Part shown: in pieces, positions 38,595-47,237 of the stretch
Position numbering within the stretch: position 1 is the stretch's first letter
Layout of the letters: each line of letters starts with the position of its first letter
Assembly: GCA_963809925.1 (NCBI GenBank)
Contig: CAWELH010000004.1
Coordinates: 806,001 to 870,000, forward strand
From: DASQZK01 sp963809925
GTDB lineage: Bacteria > Bacteroidota > Bacteroidia > Bacteroidales > GCA-2748055
Reading direction: 5' to 3'
Length of the DNA stretch: 64,000 nucleotides
The notes under the pieces: model-generated
The model's input: the letters and a program-made list of their open reading frames with translations, nothing else
Told to the model about the DNA's origin: nothing
The model's database searches: none
Program-made: the position numbers and the translations under genes

Positions 38595-39887
38595 TTATTT
38601 TGCGATGAAGACCTGCTTACCGGCTAACCAGGTCTCTTTTATCATCAGTTTATTATCCTGTTCTTCATAGAGTATGAGGTCAGCTCGTTTTCCAACCCCA
38701 ATTGAACCCCTGTCGGATAGGCGGTATATGGCTGCTACGTTTTTACTCGCCATATTCAGGGCAGCAGAAGGAGAACATCCCGTCACCTGCATGAAATGCC
38801 CTACGCCGTGTATCAATGGGAATGACGCTCCGGCCAGGCAATTTTGTTCAATATTTACCAGAGCACCTTCGGAGGTCAATCGGATTTCTGTTCCTGCAAA
38901 ATTGTAAATGCCCGGAGGCATTCCCGCAAGAGATGTAATATCGGAGGTCAGGATCATGCCTCCGGGACCTTTCACCCGGAAAAAGACCTTCAGCTCATCT
39001 TCGGTGAGATGATGTCCGTCTGCAATAACGCTGGGGATGATTCGGTCATCCGCCAATTGAGGCCATATCGGATTATTGTGGCGGTGAATATAATTTGCAC
39101 AACCGTTTCCCAGATGCACTGAAAGTCGTACCCCATAATCGGCAGCCTTATGAATCTCCTCCGCAGAGGCGTTTGAATGCCCGATCGCGACTTCAATTCC
39201 TGCTTCACAGCATTCTCTGATAAAAGCTTTTGCCCCTTTGAGTTCCGGTGCCATCGTGATCTGAAGAATCCTTCCTCCCGATGTCTCAAGATATTCACTA
39301 AATTCCTTCCAGGAAGGATTCCGAATATGCGATACCGGATGTGTTCCCCTGAATCCCTCTAAAGGTGATATGTATGGTCCTTCCAGGTGAAAACCCGGTA
39401 TAACTTTTTTCAGGTAATCATCTTCCAACGCTGAAGCAAGGATTCTAAGATTTTTCAGAAAGTTTGAATGGCTGTTGGTGATCAGGGTAGGAAGAAAAGA
39501 GGTGATGCCCGTTTTGGCAAGTGCCATTGCTGTATTTTGGATCCCTTCCACGGTTAAATCATCTCCTGAAAAATCCACGCCGGCATAGCCGTTCAACTGG
39601 TTATCAATAAGGCCGGGTGCTATATGGTACAGAACATCTGGCAACCTTGCCGGCTCAGGTCGTGATAATTCACATATGACGCCGTTTTCAATCTCTATTT
39701 TAACCGGCTCTTTCGTTTCGTAATGGATTCCTGTAACAGAGATCCGGCCTTCATTCTTTAATGATGACGACACTTTCACAGCCTGATTGTTTTCAATTTC
39801 AATTCCGGAAACAGGAAGCTTTTCAGCTTTTTTCATAGAGGGAATTTTTATTGTGCCCTTATCCTGAAACATTGGCCACATAACCAT
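38595..39887 (-). CDS. nagA: N-acetylglucosamine-6-phosphate deacetylase (NagA family)
   Basis: 430 residues, cytoplasmic, in the amidohydrolase superfamily. NagA signatures are HIAPGLIDNQLNGYAGVDF, FHLEGPYISPLEGFRGTHP with the metal-binding Glu, GHSNASAEEI, VIADGHHL and ILTSDITSLAGMPPG with the catalytic Asp; GSIGVGKRADLILYEE marks the end. The segment after the second metal His is GNGCANYIHRHNN instead of the usual FNAM, which marks a Bacteroidota-type branch. It removes the acetyl group from GlcNAc-6-P or GalNAc-6-P in amino-sugar breakdown. Translation could start at ATG 39887 or at Met18; no sequence feature decides it. The gene is divergent from a LacI-type regulator and precedes the symporter. 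Confidence 0.87.
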   Translation of the reverse strand: MVMWPMFQDKGTIKIPSMKKAEKLPVSGIEIENNQAVKVSSSLKNEGRISVTGIHYETKEPVKIEIENGVICELSRPEPARLPDVLYHIAPGLIDNQLNGYAGVDFSGDDLTVEGIQNTAMALAKTGITSFLPTLITNSHSNFLKNLRILASALEDDYLKKVIPGFHLEGPYISPLEGFRGTHPVSHIRNPSWKEFSEYLETSGGRILQITMAPELKGAKAFIRECCEAGIEVAIGHSNASAEEIHKAADYGVRLSVHLGNGCANYIHRHNNPIWPQLADDRIIPSVIADGHHLTEDELKVFFRVKGPGGMILTSDITSLAGMPPGIYNFAGTEIRLTSEGALVNIEQNCLAGASFPLIHGVGHFMQVTGCSPSAALNMASKNVAAIYRLSDRGSIGVGKRADLILYEEQDNKLMIKETWLAGKQVFIAK

Positions 39888-39957
39888 TGATCCAGATTAG
39901 GAGCTTCTTAATATTTCATCTGAATTCGCAATGGAATCCGGCTTTTACATAAACCTT

Positions 39958-39981
39958 CAAAAGTATCGTTAACGTACACAA
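39958..39981 (-). promoter_or_regulatory. Predicted nagA promoter with overlapping repressor operator O1
   Basis: On the minus strand an exact Bacteroidota -7 box TACTTTTG lies at 39965-39958, about 70 bp before nagA. Directly upstream, at 39966-39981, the plus strand reads TCGTTAACGTACACAA, which matches the reverse complement of the second site at 40282-40297 at 14 of 16 positions. The operator candidate therefore lies in the -33/-7 spacer, where a bound repressor would block RNA polymerase. The -33 box is not clear. Confidence 0.62.
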
Positions 39982-40000
39982 ATAAAAACAATAATTTTGG

Positions 40001-40048
40001 TTCATCCTAATTTCGATGGTAAAATGAAATTGAAATTGGTGGGATGAA
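40001..40048. promoter_or_regulatory. Imperfect inverted repeat in the nagA-lacI gap
   Basis: TTCATCCTAATTTC at 40001-40014 pairs imperfectly with GAAATTGGTGGGATGAA at 40032-40048 across a 17-nt loop. It could be an extra operator or a hairpin in the 5' part of a leader. No function is assigned. Confidence 0.35.
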
Positions 40049-40155
40049 ATTTGACCAGCGTTGTTGATGAGAACATGCTTATTCAGAGGATATTAGTCCT
40101 GTGGTTAAGCATATTTGGAGGCGGATCCACGGATAGTGTAAAACATGGTTCCGGG

Positions 40156-40178
40156 ATCCGGAATATTCCCGGATTTTT
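40156..40178 (+). terminator. Terminator-like hairpin in the divergent gap
   Basis: ATCCGG, loop AATATTC, CCGGAT followed by four further T. The stem is only 6 bp and no plus-strand gene precedes it, so it may be an isolated hairpin or block stray transcription into the regulator gene. Confidence 0.3.
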
Positions 40179-40281
40179 GGATTCGGCCCGTATTGTCAAC
40201 GTATTCTTCGGGCAAAACTGACTTCCTGACGAATGTTATATCAACCCTTCGAACATTGTCGTCGAAAATACACCCGAAAAA

Positions 40282-40312
40282 TTGTGTACGTTCACAATTA
40301 TCCATTTATTTG
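40282..40312 (+). promoter_or_regulatory. Predicted lacI-type gene promoter with operator O2
   Basis: TTGTGTACGTTCACAA at 40282-40297 is almost a perfect 16-bp palindrome (TTGTGnACGTnCACAA), of the size bound by LacI-family dimers. The -7 candidate TTTATTTG is at 40305-40312, 20 nt after ATTG at 40281-40284, and the ATG of the regulator follows at 40332. The operator overlaps the -33 region, as expected for autoregulation. Confidence 0.6.
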
Positions 40313-40331
40313 TACCTGGAAGACAACGAAT

Positions 40332-41399
40332 ATGACAAGGAAAGTCAGACTCATCGATATTGCCAAAAAGGCGAATGTATCGCTCGGAACGGTTGACAGA
40401 GTGGTAAATGGCCGCGGGAATGTAGCGCTGGATACCGAAGCAAGGGTGAAACTGATCCTGAAAGAATTTAACTATCAGCCAAATATGATGGCCAGTTCAC
40501 TTGCTTCAAGGAAAAAACTGAAACTGGCTGTCCTGTTGCCGGAGCCCATTGGTGAGGACTACTGGCATAAAATTATCCGTGGCATCCGCAAAGCCGAAAA
40601 GGACATTGCCGGCTTTGGAGTAGAAACATCCTATTTTTTATATGAACAGTACGATGACCTCAAATTTTCATCATTTGCGGGGGAGATCATAAAGGGAGGA
40701 TTCAACGGACTGCTTACCGCACCGGTATTTCGCAAAGAAACCAGGGCACTTGTTACGGATCTCGAAAAGCATGAAATTCCATATGTATTTATTGATCAGG
40801 GAATTGAAGGCGTTCGTCCCTTGTGCTCCATTAGCCAGGATGATTTTCAGAGCGGGAGACTGGGAGCGAAACTTCTTGATTTTGGACTGGGAAGGGGAGA
40901 AGAAGCACTCATGGTCAGTATCATACTACATCCTGAAAATCCGGAGCATATCCTGGCGCGTCTTTCTGGATTTAAGGATTATTTTAAACATGAAGGCAGG
41001 TTGGAAAGGGTAATTCATCAGTTGGAGATTATAAATCCCAAATACGAGATGCTCTCTGATGCACTTGGCGGGATCCTTGCTAAGCATCCTGCCATTCAGG
41101 GTATCTTTATTAACAATTCCAAAGCGCATATGATCGCCAGGTATCTGGATGAACATAAACTGCTGGGGAAAAGGCTTATCGGTTATGATCTGATCGAACC
41201 TAATGTTTGTGCACTGCGAAAGGGATCAATCGATTTTCTAATCTATGACCACTCGGAGACGCAAGGGAAGATTGGCATGAACATCCTGTTCGGGTATCTC
41301 GCAAAACAAAATCCTTCTCCGTACCATATCAATATGCCGGTACATATCGCCACAAGTGAGAATATAGACGGCATCCTGCCTGAAGAAAATCAATTTTAA
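40332..41399 (+). CDS. LacI-family transcriptional regulator
   Basis: 355 residues from the ATG at 40332; upstream in-frame codons lack coding character and overlap the operator. Residues about 6-55 are the LacI-type helix-turn-helix and hinge (LIDIAKKANVSLGTVDRVVNGRG, then EARVKLILKEFNYQPNMMASSLAS). The remainder is a periplasmic-binding-like sugar sensor domain (KKLKLAVLLPEPIGEDYWHKIIRG, GFNGLLTAPVF, IPYVFIDQGIEG, QSGRLGAKLL, GIFINNSKAH, LIGYDLIEPN). It likely controls its own gene and the divergent nagA-symporter pair through the two operator sites, and perhaps the GH109 gene that follows 23 bp downstream. The inducer is likely an amino-sugar phosphate or free sugar. Confidence 0.9.
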   Translation: MTRKVRLIDIAKKANVSLGTVDRVVNGRGNVALDTEARVKLILKEFNYQPNMMASSLASRKKLKLAVLLPEPIGEDYWHKIIRGIRKAEKDIAGFGVETSYFLYEQYDDLKFSSFAGEIIKGGFNGLLTAPVFRKETRALVTDLEKHEIPYVFIDQGIEGVRPLCSISQDDFQSGRLGAKLLDFGLGRGEEALMVSIILHPENPEHILARLSGFKDYFKHEGRLERVIHQLEIINPKYEMLSDALGGILAKHPAIQGIFINNSKAHMIARYLDEHKLLGKRLIGYDLIEPNVCALRKGSIDFLIYDHSETQGKIGMNILFGYLAKQNPSPYHINMPVHIATSENIDGILPEENQF

Positions 41400-41422
41400 T
41401 ATCCTCAAAATTAAATAGTTGT

Positions 41423-42865
41423 ATGAAAAGTAACCGAAGAAATTTTCTGAAATTATCAGGTCTGGCCACGGTTGGACTCGCCAGCGGAAATTTACTTGGT
41501 ACAGCGAATAGCGGTACAAATGACAGTCTCAACGCGTTGATCAACGGTAAACAGCGCCAGTCGGGTAAGCAGTTGTTTAACATGAGTGGTTACGCAGCTC
41601 CGGCGCTGGAAACCGTTAGAATTGGTTTTATCGGGCTGGGTAACCGTGGACCGAATGCCGTGGAACGGATGAGCTTTATTGAAGGCGTTGAGATCAGGGC
41701 TCTTTGCGATATCCGTCCGGAACGGGTCAGGGTTGCTGAAAAGCTTCTGGAAAATACCCGTTTTTCACCCGTCACCTATACCGGTTCGGAAAATGCCTGG
41801 AAAAAGATGTGTGAGAGGGACGATCTCGACCTGATTTACATCTGTACCCCATGGGATCTGCATACACCCATGGCTGTATATGCAATGGAACACGGAAAGC
41901 ATGCCTGCACTGAGGTACCCGCCGCAACTACGCTGGAAGAGTGCTGGCAACTGGTCGAGACCTCGGAGAAAACGCGGAAACATTGTATGATGCTTGAAAA
42001 CTGCTGTTACGATTTCTTTGAACTGCTCACCCTGAATATGGCACGACAGGGTTTTTTCGGTGAGATCATACATGGTGAAGGTGCATACCTGCACGATCTG
42101 CTGGAAGGAAATTTCTCAAAAACGAAATATTACGATATGTGGCGGTTGAAGCAGAACTTCCGAAACGGTAACCTCTATCCGACCCATGGTCTGGGGCCGA
42201 TTTGTCAGATCATGAACATAAACCGTGGTGACAGGATGGACTATATGGTCTCTACATCGGGAGTCGATTTTTCCATGAGCAGAATGGCCCGTAAACTGGC
42301 TGCAACCGATGATTTTTATTCACCTTTCGCGGATAAAACCTATCGTGGTAATATGAACACTTCAACGATTCGGACCATCAATGGGCGAACGATCATGATT
42401 CAGCATGATGTAAGCTCACCACGGCCATATTCAAGGATACACCAGGTCAACGGAACAAAGGCAATGGCCTTAAAATATCCCCTCCCGTCTCGTATCTCGA
42501 ATGGCGGTGACGAATGGCTGACGGATGAAGAATATAAGGCTGTTGAAGAACAATATACTCCCGCCATCGTTAAGAAAATCGGTAAAATGGCCAGAGAGGT
42601 GGGGGGGCATGGAGGCATGGATTTCCTGATGGACTGGAAGACGATCGATTCACTCCGAAACGGCCTGCCACTCGATGAGAATGTCTATGATGCAGCCCTC
42701 TGGAGTTCAATTGCCCCACTTAGCGAGTGGTCGGTTGCCAGACGATCGGCTTCGGTCGATGTCCCCGACTTTACCAGAGGTTCCTGGGAAACAAATACAC
42801 CTGTCGATATCACGATGAAACAGGGCGGAAATACAAAAGTTATTTCACCGGTAAAGGCAGGATAA
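41423..42865 (+). CDS. GH109-type alpha-N-acetylgalactosaminidase (Gfo/Idh/MocA fold)
   Basis: 480 residues. The N-terminus MKSNRRNFLKLSG is a twin-arginine signal, which fits export with a bound nicotinamide cofactor. The Rossmann motif is IGFIGLGNRGPNAVERM at about residue 67. The sequence then follows the GH109 family closely: IYICTPWDLHTPMAVYAMEHG, ACTEVPAATTLEECWQLV, CMMLENCCYDFFELLTLNMA, GEGAYLHDL and YPTHGLGPICQIMNINRGDRM, with the conserved Tyr/His residues of the active site in the last. Known members use NAD+ in a redox-assisted retaining mechanism to release alpha-GalNAc from mucin or blood-group type glycans. Location after the LacI-type regulator and near nagA supports an amino-sugar pathway. 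Confidence 0.88.
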   Translation: MKSNRRNFLKLSGLATVGLASGNLLGTANSGTNDSLNALINGKQRQSGKQLFNMSGYAAPALETVRIGFIGLGNRGPNAVERMSFIEGVEIRALCDIRPERVRVAEKLLENTRFSPVTYTGSENAWKKMCERDDLDLIYICTPWDLHTPMAVYAMEHGKHACTEVPAATTLEECWQLVETSEKTRKHCMMLENCCYDFFELLTLNMARQGFFGEIIHGEGAYLHDLLEGNFSKTKYYDMWRLKQNFRNGNLYPTHGLGPICQIMNINRGDRMDYMVSTSGVDFSMSRMARKLAATDDFYSPFADKTYRGNMNTSTIRTINGRTIMIQHDVSSPRPYSRIHQVNGTKAMALKYPLPSRISNGGDEWLTDEEYKAVEEQYTPAIVKKIGKMAREVGGHGGMDFLMDWKTIDSLRNGLPLDENVYDAALWSSIAPLSEWSVARRSASVDVPDFTRGSWETNTPVDITMKQGGNTKVISPVKAG

Positions 42866-42926
42866 AGATGAGGGAAGTAAGATGTGGAAATAAGATTTGC
42901 TTGAAAAATTAGTCACTTAATGTACG

Positions 42927-43817
42927 ATGATCATGAAAAAGGCCTTCATTTTAATCATGCTGGTAATTGCCGTCTCAGCCGCGGGGCAGAAAGAAATCGT
43001 TCTGAAAGAAGATTTCGAAGAGAATTCACTTAAGGTTCTGTTTGGTCGCTGGGATGATGTGGTGAACGGGCAGGGTATGGCATTTAGTGACGATGTGCCC
43101 GAGGGGAGTAAGGGGAAGCAGTCACTGTTAATGAGCTATACACCGGGACAAAATACCGGAGGACATCTTTATAAGATGCTTCCATTAGGTTATGACACGT
43201 TATATGCCCGGTTTTATATCAAGTTTATCACCAATTACAGTAAAGTCCATCATTTTGTGAAAATGGGCGGATATAATCCTCCGACATCCTACCCGCAGGG
43301 ACATGCCGGTACAAAACCTAAGGGAGACGATACGTTTATCACCGGTATCGAACCCATGGGTGACAACTGGCGATGGGACTTTTATACCTACTGGATGTAC
43401 ATGCGGGGATACGCTGATCCAAGGTTCTTCTGGGGAAACACCTTTCATCCTGATCCGCCGGCAAAAGTAAAACACAATGAATGGATATGCGTCGAATTTA
43501 TGATGAAAGTGAATGATCCTGTTACTTCAATGAACGGTGAACAAGCGTTCTGGATCAACGGGAAGAAGGTACTCGACCTGGGCAAAGGTTTCCCAAAAGG
43601 ATACTGGGTCTGGGACAAATGGCATCCTGATGCAGACAGCACGGGATTCGAGGGATTCCGATGGAGGACCACCAATGATCTTAAACTGAACTTCTTCTGG
43701 CTGAGTTACTATATGACCGATGGCAAGGAAGGTGAAATTGATAAGGTGTTGTTTGACGATGTGGTGGTATCAAAGCATTATATCGGGCCGCTTCCCGGTG
43801 ACCCGCATACGAAATAG
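42927..43817 (+). CDS. Secreted jelly-roll protein (PL14-like)
   Basis: 296 residues with a signal peptide; starts at 42927 and 42933 are both possible. The mature protein has a concanavalin-like sandwich pattern: IVLKEDFEENSLKVLFGRWDD, GHLYKMLPLGYDTLYARFYIKF, YSKVHHFVKMGGY, WICVEFMMKVNDP, GEQAFWINGKKVLDLG and LNFFWLSYYMTDG. This is close in layout to PL14-type and LamG-like proteins. I do not see enough of a catalytic set to call it a lyase; sugar binding is another option. It follows GH109 by 61 bp and is probably on the same transcript. Confidence 0.6.
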   Translation: MIMKKAFILIMLVIAVSAAGQKEIVLKEDFEENSLKVLFGRWDDVVNGQGMAFSDDVPEGSKGKQSLLMSYTPGQNTGGHLYKMLPLGYDTLYARFYIKFITNYSKVHHFVKMGGYNPPTSYPQGHAGTKPKGDDTFITGIEPMGDNWRWDFYTYWMYMRGYADPRFFWGNTFHPDPPAKVKHNEWICVEFMMKVNDPVTSMNGEQAFWINGKKVLDLGKGFPKGYWVWDKWHPDADSTGFEGFRWRTTNDLKLNFFWLSYYMTDGKEGEIDKVLFDDVVVSKHYIGPLPGDPHTK

Positions 43818-43850
43818 GTTTGAATCCGAAAATGTAAGGAGCGGCAGTAC

Positions 43851-43863
43851 GACCGTGTCGGTC
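43851..43863 (+). terminator. Short hairpin between convergent genes
   Basis: GACCG, loop TGT, CGGTC, followed by TGTTCTTAG. It lies 34 bp after the plus-strand gene and 23 bp before the end of the minus-strand one. A bidirectional weak terminator is possible; the T-run is poor. Confidence 0.35.
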
Positions 43864-43885
43864 TGTTCTTAGTTTAAAATACGGT

Positions 43886-45616
43886 TCATTCAATGACCGG
43901 CAACACAATACATGAAGGGTATTCCTCAGTATGATAGATTACCTGGTTTGCTTTCACCATGGTCGTATCGGTTGCAAAGTAATTGCCGGTATTGAGATTT
44001 CTGTCAAACCTCGGGAAATTGCTGCTCGATATCTCCACCCTTATTTTATGACCCTTTTTGAATAGGTTACTGGTTGCCCACAAATCAATGGTATATTCAT
44101 AGATCTTCCCGGCTTCAATATTTGATGGTGCTTTACCTTTATTCCAATGACTTGCCCTGATAATACCTTCACAGATTCTCATCGACCGGCCATCGGGATA
44201 GACATCCGTCATTTTTGCAGTAAAATCCGTATTCACCGCTGAACTGGATGCGTATAAAATGACTTTGACCGGTCCGGTGACCTCAATATCCTTCTTCAAA
44301 TCAGGAGTTGTGTAAACGAGTATGTCCTCACGTTGTTCCATTTCAGCCTGGTCGTATGGACCCATTCCTCCGACCGTCCTTACAGGGTCGGCCGGGTCAT
44401 ACGTGTACCGGTCTTCGGCTTCTTTCCCCCCAGGTTTGGTATTTAGCATCCCGTTACCTGAAAGGCTGTTGGCATTGCCTTTACTGTGAAAATAGTAGTT
44501 CGTGTACTTCGTTCGAGCCAGCGGCCATTCATTTTCATCCCGCCATGTGTTTGAGCCCATAACGAAGATCCTTACTGGAGGTTCCTCAAGAATGCCGTTG
44601 TCGATTCCCTTAAGCTGATTGTCGAACCATCGGAGAAATAATTCGCTGGTATTTATCTTTGCATTCTCTCCGAAGTCCATCTCACCAACTTTCTCTCTGT
44701 TCCAGTTGTGGATCCACGGGCCGATAATTAGTTTTTGCCGTTTTCTGATATCGGGATCGATGGATTTATCGGTCATTTTCAGATAGTTGCCGATGGTTGA
44801 ACCAAGAAGAATATCATACCAGCCACCGATATTGCAGGAGGAGACCTGAATATCCGAATAATGATCTCCGACTTCTGTTTCATCCCAGTATGTATCATTG
44901 TCAGGATGCGACAGCCAGTCGCGCAGATAAGAAATTCGCCAACCCATGGCCACATCCTGATCGATGAGGGGCAGTGTGAAAAGGACGCTGTCGGTACGGT
45001 TCTGGACATAATCCATAGTAACCATGGAAGGTTTTGTCATCTCAAAACTCCAGGGTGAAAACAATTGCATGAAATAGGCTCCGTCCTGATAGACCACGTC
45101 GTGAAGGTTTGAAAAGGTCACTGCCGGAATCATGGTTTTCAGATAGGGGCTTTGGAGCGGGGCAGGCATCCATTGTGTGAAGCCTACATACGAACCTCCT
45201 GTAGTTCCAAGCTTTCCATTGCACCAGGGCTGCTTACCAATCCATTGTTGCATATCATACCCGTCCTTTGCCTCATCCTGGCATGCATTGTAAAGACCTT
45301 CAGATTCATACCGTCCTCTTGTGTCCTGGGATATGTAGACATAGCCATGGCCGGCAAAAAAATGACCCTCCCTGTTCCCTTTTCCTCCATTTCCATACGG
45401 TGATCGAACAAGAATGACCGGGAAACTCCCTGGTGCATCAGGGAGGTATATGTTTGTTGAAAGCCTTATTCCGTCTCGCATAGCGACTTTTACATCCAGT
45501 TCTTCCCTGACGCTGAATTCAGATTTTGAATTTTCCTGGGCATAACTTCTGAAAGGAAATTGCAACAAAATGATGCAGGTAAGGAGTGCAACGAGGACCA
45601 GGGTTGATTTTTTCAT
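43886..45616 (-). CDS. CocE/NonD-type secreted hydrolase (S15 fold)
   Basis: 576 residues from ATG 45616 (MKKSTLV), just before a signal peptide; upstream codons to 45688 do not fit a signal. The fold is that of CocE esterases and Xaa-Pro dipeptidyl peptidases: MRDGIRLSTNIYLPD, PVILVRSPYG, YVYISQDTRGRYESEG, the nucleophile elbow G-G-S-Y-V-G (Ser142), an HNWNREKVGEMDFG segment with the likely His, and a C-terminal jelly roll (IEVTGPVKVILYASSSAVNTDF). Members cleave esters, amides or N-terminal dipeptides. The next upstream gene is a dipeptide epimerase, so a peptide substrate is attractive. Confidence 0.83.
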   Translation of the reverse strand: MKKSTLVLVALLTCIILLQFPFRSYAQENSKSEFSVREELDVKVAMRDGIRLSTNIYLPDAPGSFPVILVRSPYGNGGKGNREGHFFAGHGYVYISQDTRGRYESEGLYNACQDEAKDGYDMQQWIGKQPWCNGKLGTTGGSYVGFTQWMPAPLQSPYLKTMIPAVTFSNLHDVVYQDGAYFMQLFSPWSFEMTKPSMVTMDYVQNRTDSVLFTLPLIDQDVAMGWRISYLRDWLSHPDNDTYWDETEVGDHYSDIQVSSCNIGGWYDILLGSTIGNYLKMTDKSIDPDIRKRQKLIIGPWIHNWNREKVGEMDFGENAKINTSELFLRWFDNQLKGIDNGILEEPPVRIFVMGSNTWRDENEWPLARTKYTNYYFHSKGNANSLSGNGMLNTKPGGKEAEDRYTYDPADPVRTVGGMGPYDQAEMEQREDILVYTTPDLKKDIEVTGPVKVILYASSSAVNTDFTAKMTDVYPDGRSMRICEGIIRASHWNKGKAPSNIEAGKIYEYTIDLWATSNLFKKGHKIRVEISSSNFPRFDRNLNTGNYFATDTTMVKANQVIYHTEEYPSCIVLPVIE

Positions 45617-45725
45617 GGCTTCAGAGTTTTCGATATAAGAAACAGATGCAATATATAACAGGATACACTTTTCTGACTTATTTTTCAAGGGTTTATTCCT
45701 CTCACCTGCTCCCGGATTTTCAGGT

Positions 45726-46838
45726 TCAATACACTACGCTCTCCATCCGCTCAAGAAAGGACTCCTCAAATCCCGCCCCGATCCCTGGCACTTCCGGTAA
45801 TTCCCACTTGCCTTTTCCCTTATACGTAATTCCCCCGGTGACCGGATCTTCTGCATGGGAAAGGGCGGAATCGATATCGAAATATTCGATATTATTCCTT
45901 GCAGCTACCAGGTGTGTCAGGGCTGTAAGGGCGTAGCGGCTCTCCGACATACAGCCAACCTGGGTCTTGATCCCGGCACTTTCGGCGATGGCAATGATCT
46001 TCAGGGCATGGTGGATCCCGCCACACTTGGCAAGCTTGATATTGAAATAATCACATGCACCCATGGCGGCCAGCCGGAAGGCATCTTTGTGATCGAACAC
46101 CGATTCATCGGCCATGATGGGTATCGGGCTCTGATCCCTGACCCGTTTAAGATCACGGTTATTCCAGCGGGCAATCGGTTCCTCGCAATGCTCAATATTG
46201 AAATTCTCCATCGCCTTGAGTGTTTTTATAGCAGTAACACAGTCCCATCCCTGGTTGGCATCGATCCTGAGTGGCATTTCATACCCAATAGCTTCACGTA
46301 TTGCACGTATGCTGGCTATGTCTTTCTCCATGGAAATTCCGACCTTGACCTTTATGGTTGGGAAACCGGCATTTTTATATTCCAGGGCCTGGGCAGCCAT
46401 CTTTTCAGGGGAGCCCAGGTAAACCGTCATGTCGGTGCAGATTTCCCTCGTGTTACTTCCTCCCAGAAGCCGGTAAAGCGGCATGCCTGCATGTTGTGCC
46501 AGCAGATCATACAATGCCATGTCAAAGGCACTCTTCAGCGTAACGTTTCCTACGATGGCACGATCGAGGTCATTCACGCGGTCTTCCACTGCAAGGGCAT
46601 CTTTCCCCTTCATCATGCGGGCAAGATACCCGGCAGTTACAAATTCAGATGACTGCAGTTCACCGGTAATATGTTTCTCCGGACTGCATTCACCTGTGCC
46701 GTACAGACCAGACGCTGTATGAATCCTGATGGCCAGGTTTTCAGTCTTGTAAAACGTTCCCAGTGATATCGAAATGGGTTCTTTCAATTCGATATCCAGT
46801 TTTATAACCTCAATTTTTTCAATCTGATTGCTGAGCAT
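45726..46838 (-). CDS. Dipeptide epimerase (L-Ala-D/L-Glu epimerase-like, enolase superfamily)
   Basis: 370 residues, cytoplasmic. The muconate-lactonizing subgroup signature is present: K163-x-K165 in TIKVKVG, metal ligands Asp193 (RIDANQGW), Glu219 region (HCEEPI) and Asp244 (MADESVFD), and the opposite-face Lys268 in FNIKLAKCGG. The order and spacing match dipeptide epimerases, which convert L-Ala-D-Glu from cell-wall peptide to L-Ala-L-Glu, although many relatives accept other dipeptides. The adjoining DUF819 transporter, transglutaminase-like lipoprotein and CocE-type hydrolase make peptide salvage plausible. A 399-bp repeat-filled gap separates it from the DUF819 gene. Confidence 0.85.
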   Translation of the reverse strand: MLSNQIEKIEVIKLDIELKEPISISLGTFYKTENLAIRIHTASGLYGTGECSPEKHITGELQSSEFVTAGYLARMMKGKDALAVEDRVNDLDRAIVGNVTLKSAFDMALYDLLAQHAGMPLYRLLGGSNTREICTDMTVYLGSPEKMAAQALEYKNAGFPTIKVKVGISMEKDIASIRAIREAIGYEMPLRIDANQGWDCVTAIKTLKAMENFNIEHCEEPIARWNNRDLKRVRDQSPIPIMADESVFDHKDAFRLAAMGACDYFNIKLAKCGGIHHALKIIAIAESAGIKTQVGCMSESRYALTALTHLVAARNNIEYFDIDSALSHAEDPVTGGITYKGKGKWELPEVPGIGAGFEESFLERMESVVY

Positions 46839-46900
46839 CGCAAATTTGTTTATTGACCTACTTTAGCTTTAGCGGTGACGCAAGCTACGGCAGACGCGGT

Positions 46901-46940
46901 CTACCTTCGCTAAAGCTACGGCAGACGCAGTTTTGTGAAT
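46901..46940. repeat. 40-bp direct repeat, unit 1
   Basis: Starts CTACCTTCGCTAAAGC and ends TTTTGTGAAT. It matches the unit at 47102-47141 at 35 of 40 positions by direct comparison. A partial third unit (AAGCTACGGCAGACGCGG) is at 46882-46899. Confidence 0.8.
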
Positions 46941-47101
46941 ATTAAGAACAGATTTATCAAACGCACTATTAAACCCCTCCGGGGTGCCGTCAAAGGTCTT
47001 CACCGATACCATGAGCGTGACCATGGCTACTATAATTAAATGCCTCCGGTATGGCAAAAACGATTCTACAATTTTCCTAACTCCATCACTTATTTGGTGA
47101 T

Positions 47102-47141
47102 CCACCTTCGCTCAAGCTTCGGCGGACGCGGTTTTGTGAAT
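47102..47141. repeat. 40-bp direct repeat, unit 2
   Basis: Starts CCACCTTCGCTCAAGC and ends TTTTGTGAAT; second unit of the repeat at 46901-46940, about 200 bp away in the same orientation. Confidence 0.8.
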
Positions 47142-47237
47142 TGAGTGAACTAAAGGACCCCGTCCTACCTATCACCTCATCACCTCATCACCCCATCACC
47201 CCCTAACTTCCTAACTCCCTAACTTCCTCACCCCCTC

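Larger units (their letters stand above)
46862..47237. repeat. Intergenic mosaic repeat, copy 2 (with ATCACC-rich tract)
   Basis: Fills the 399-bp gap between two minus-strand genes. It holds two or three copies of AAGCTACGGCAGACGC-type units, a block with GACCATGGCTACTA and AATGCCTCCGGTATGG (about 47004-47054), a TTTTGTGAATTGAG unit, and a tract of ATCACCTC/ATCACCCC units passing into AACTTCCTAACTCCC (47171-47237) that ends exactly at the stop codon of the DUF819 gene. The block order mirrors the copy at 13077-13260. No gene was found. Confidence 0.72.

Noticed and set aside
45855..46652. Long open frame on the plus strand (265 codons)
   Set aside because: It lies antisense to the dipeptide epimerase gene, whose catalytic residues are all in place; the plus-strand product has no coherent fold signal.
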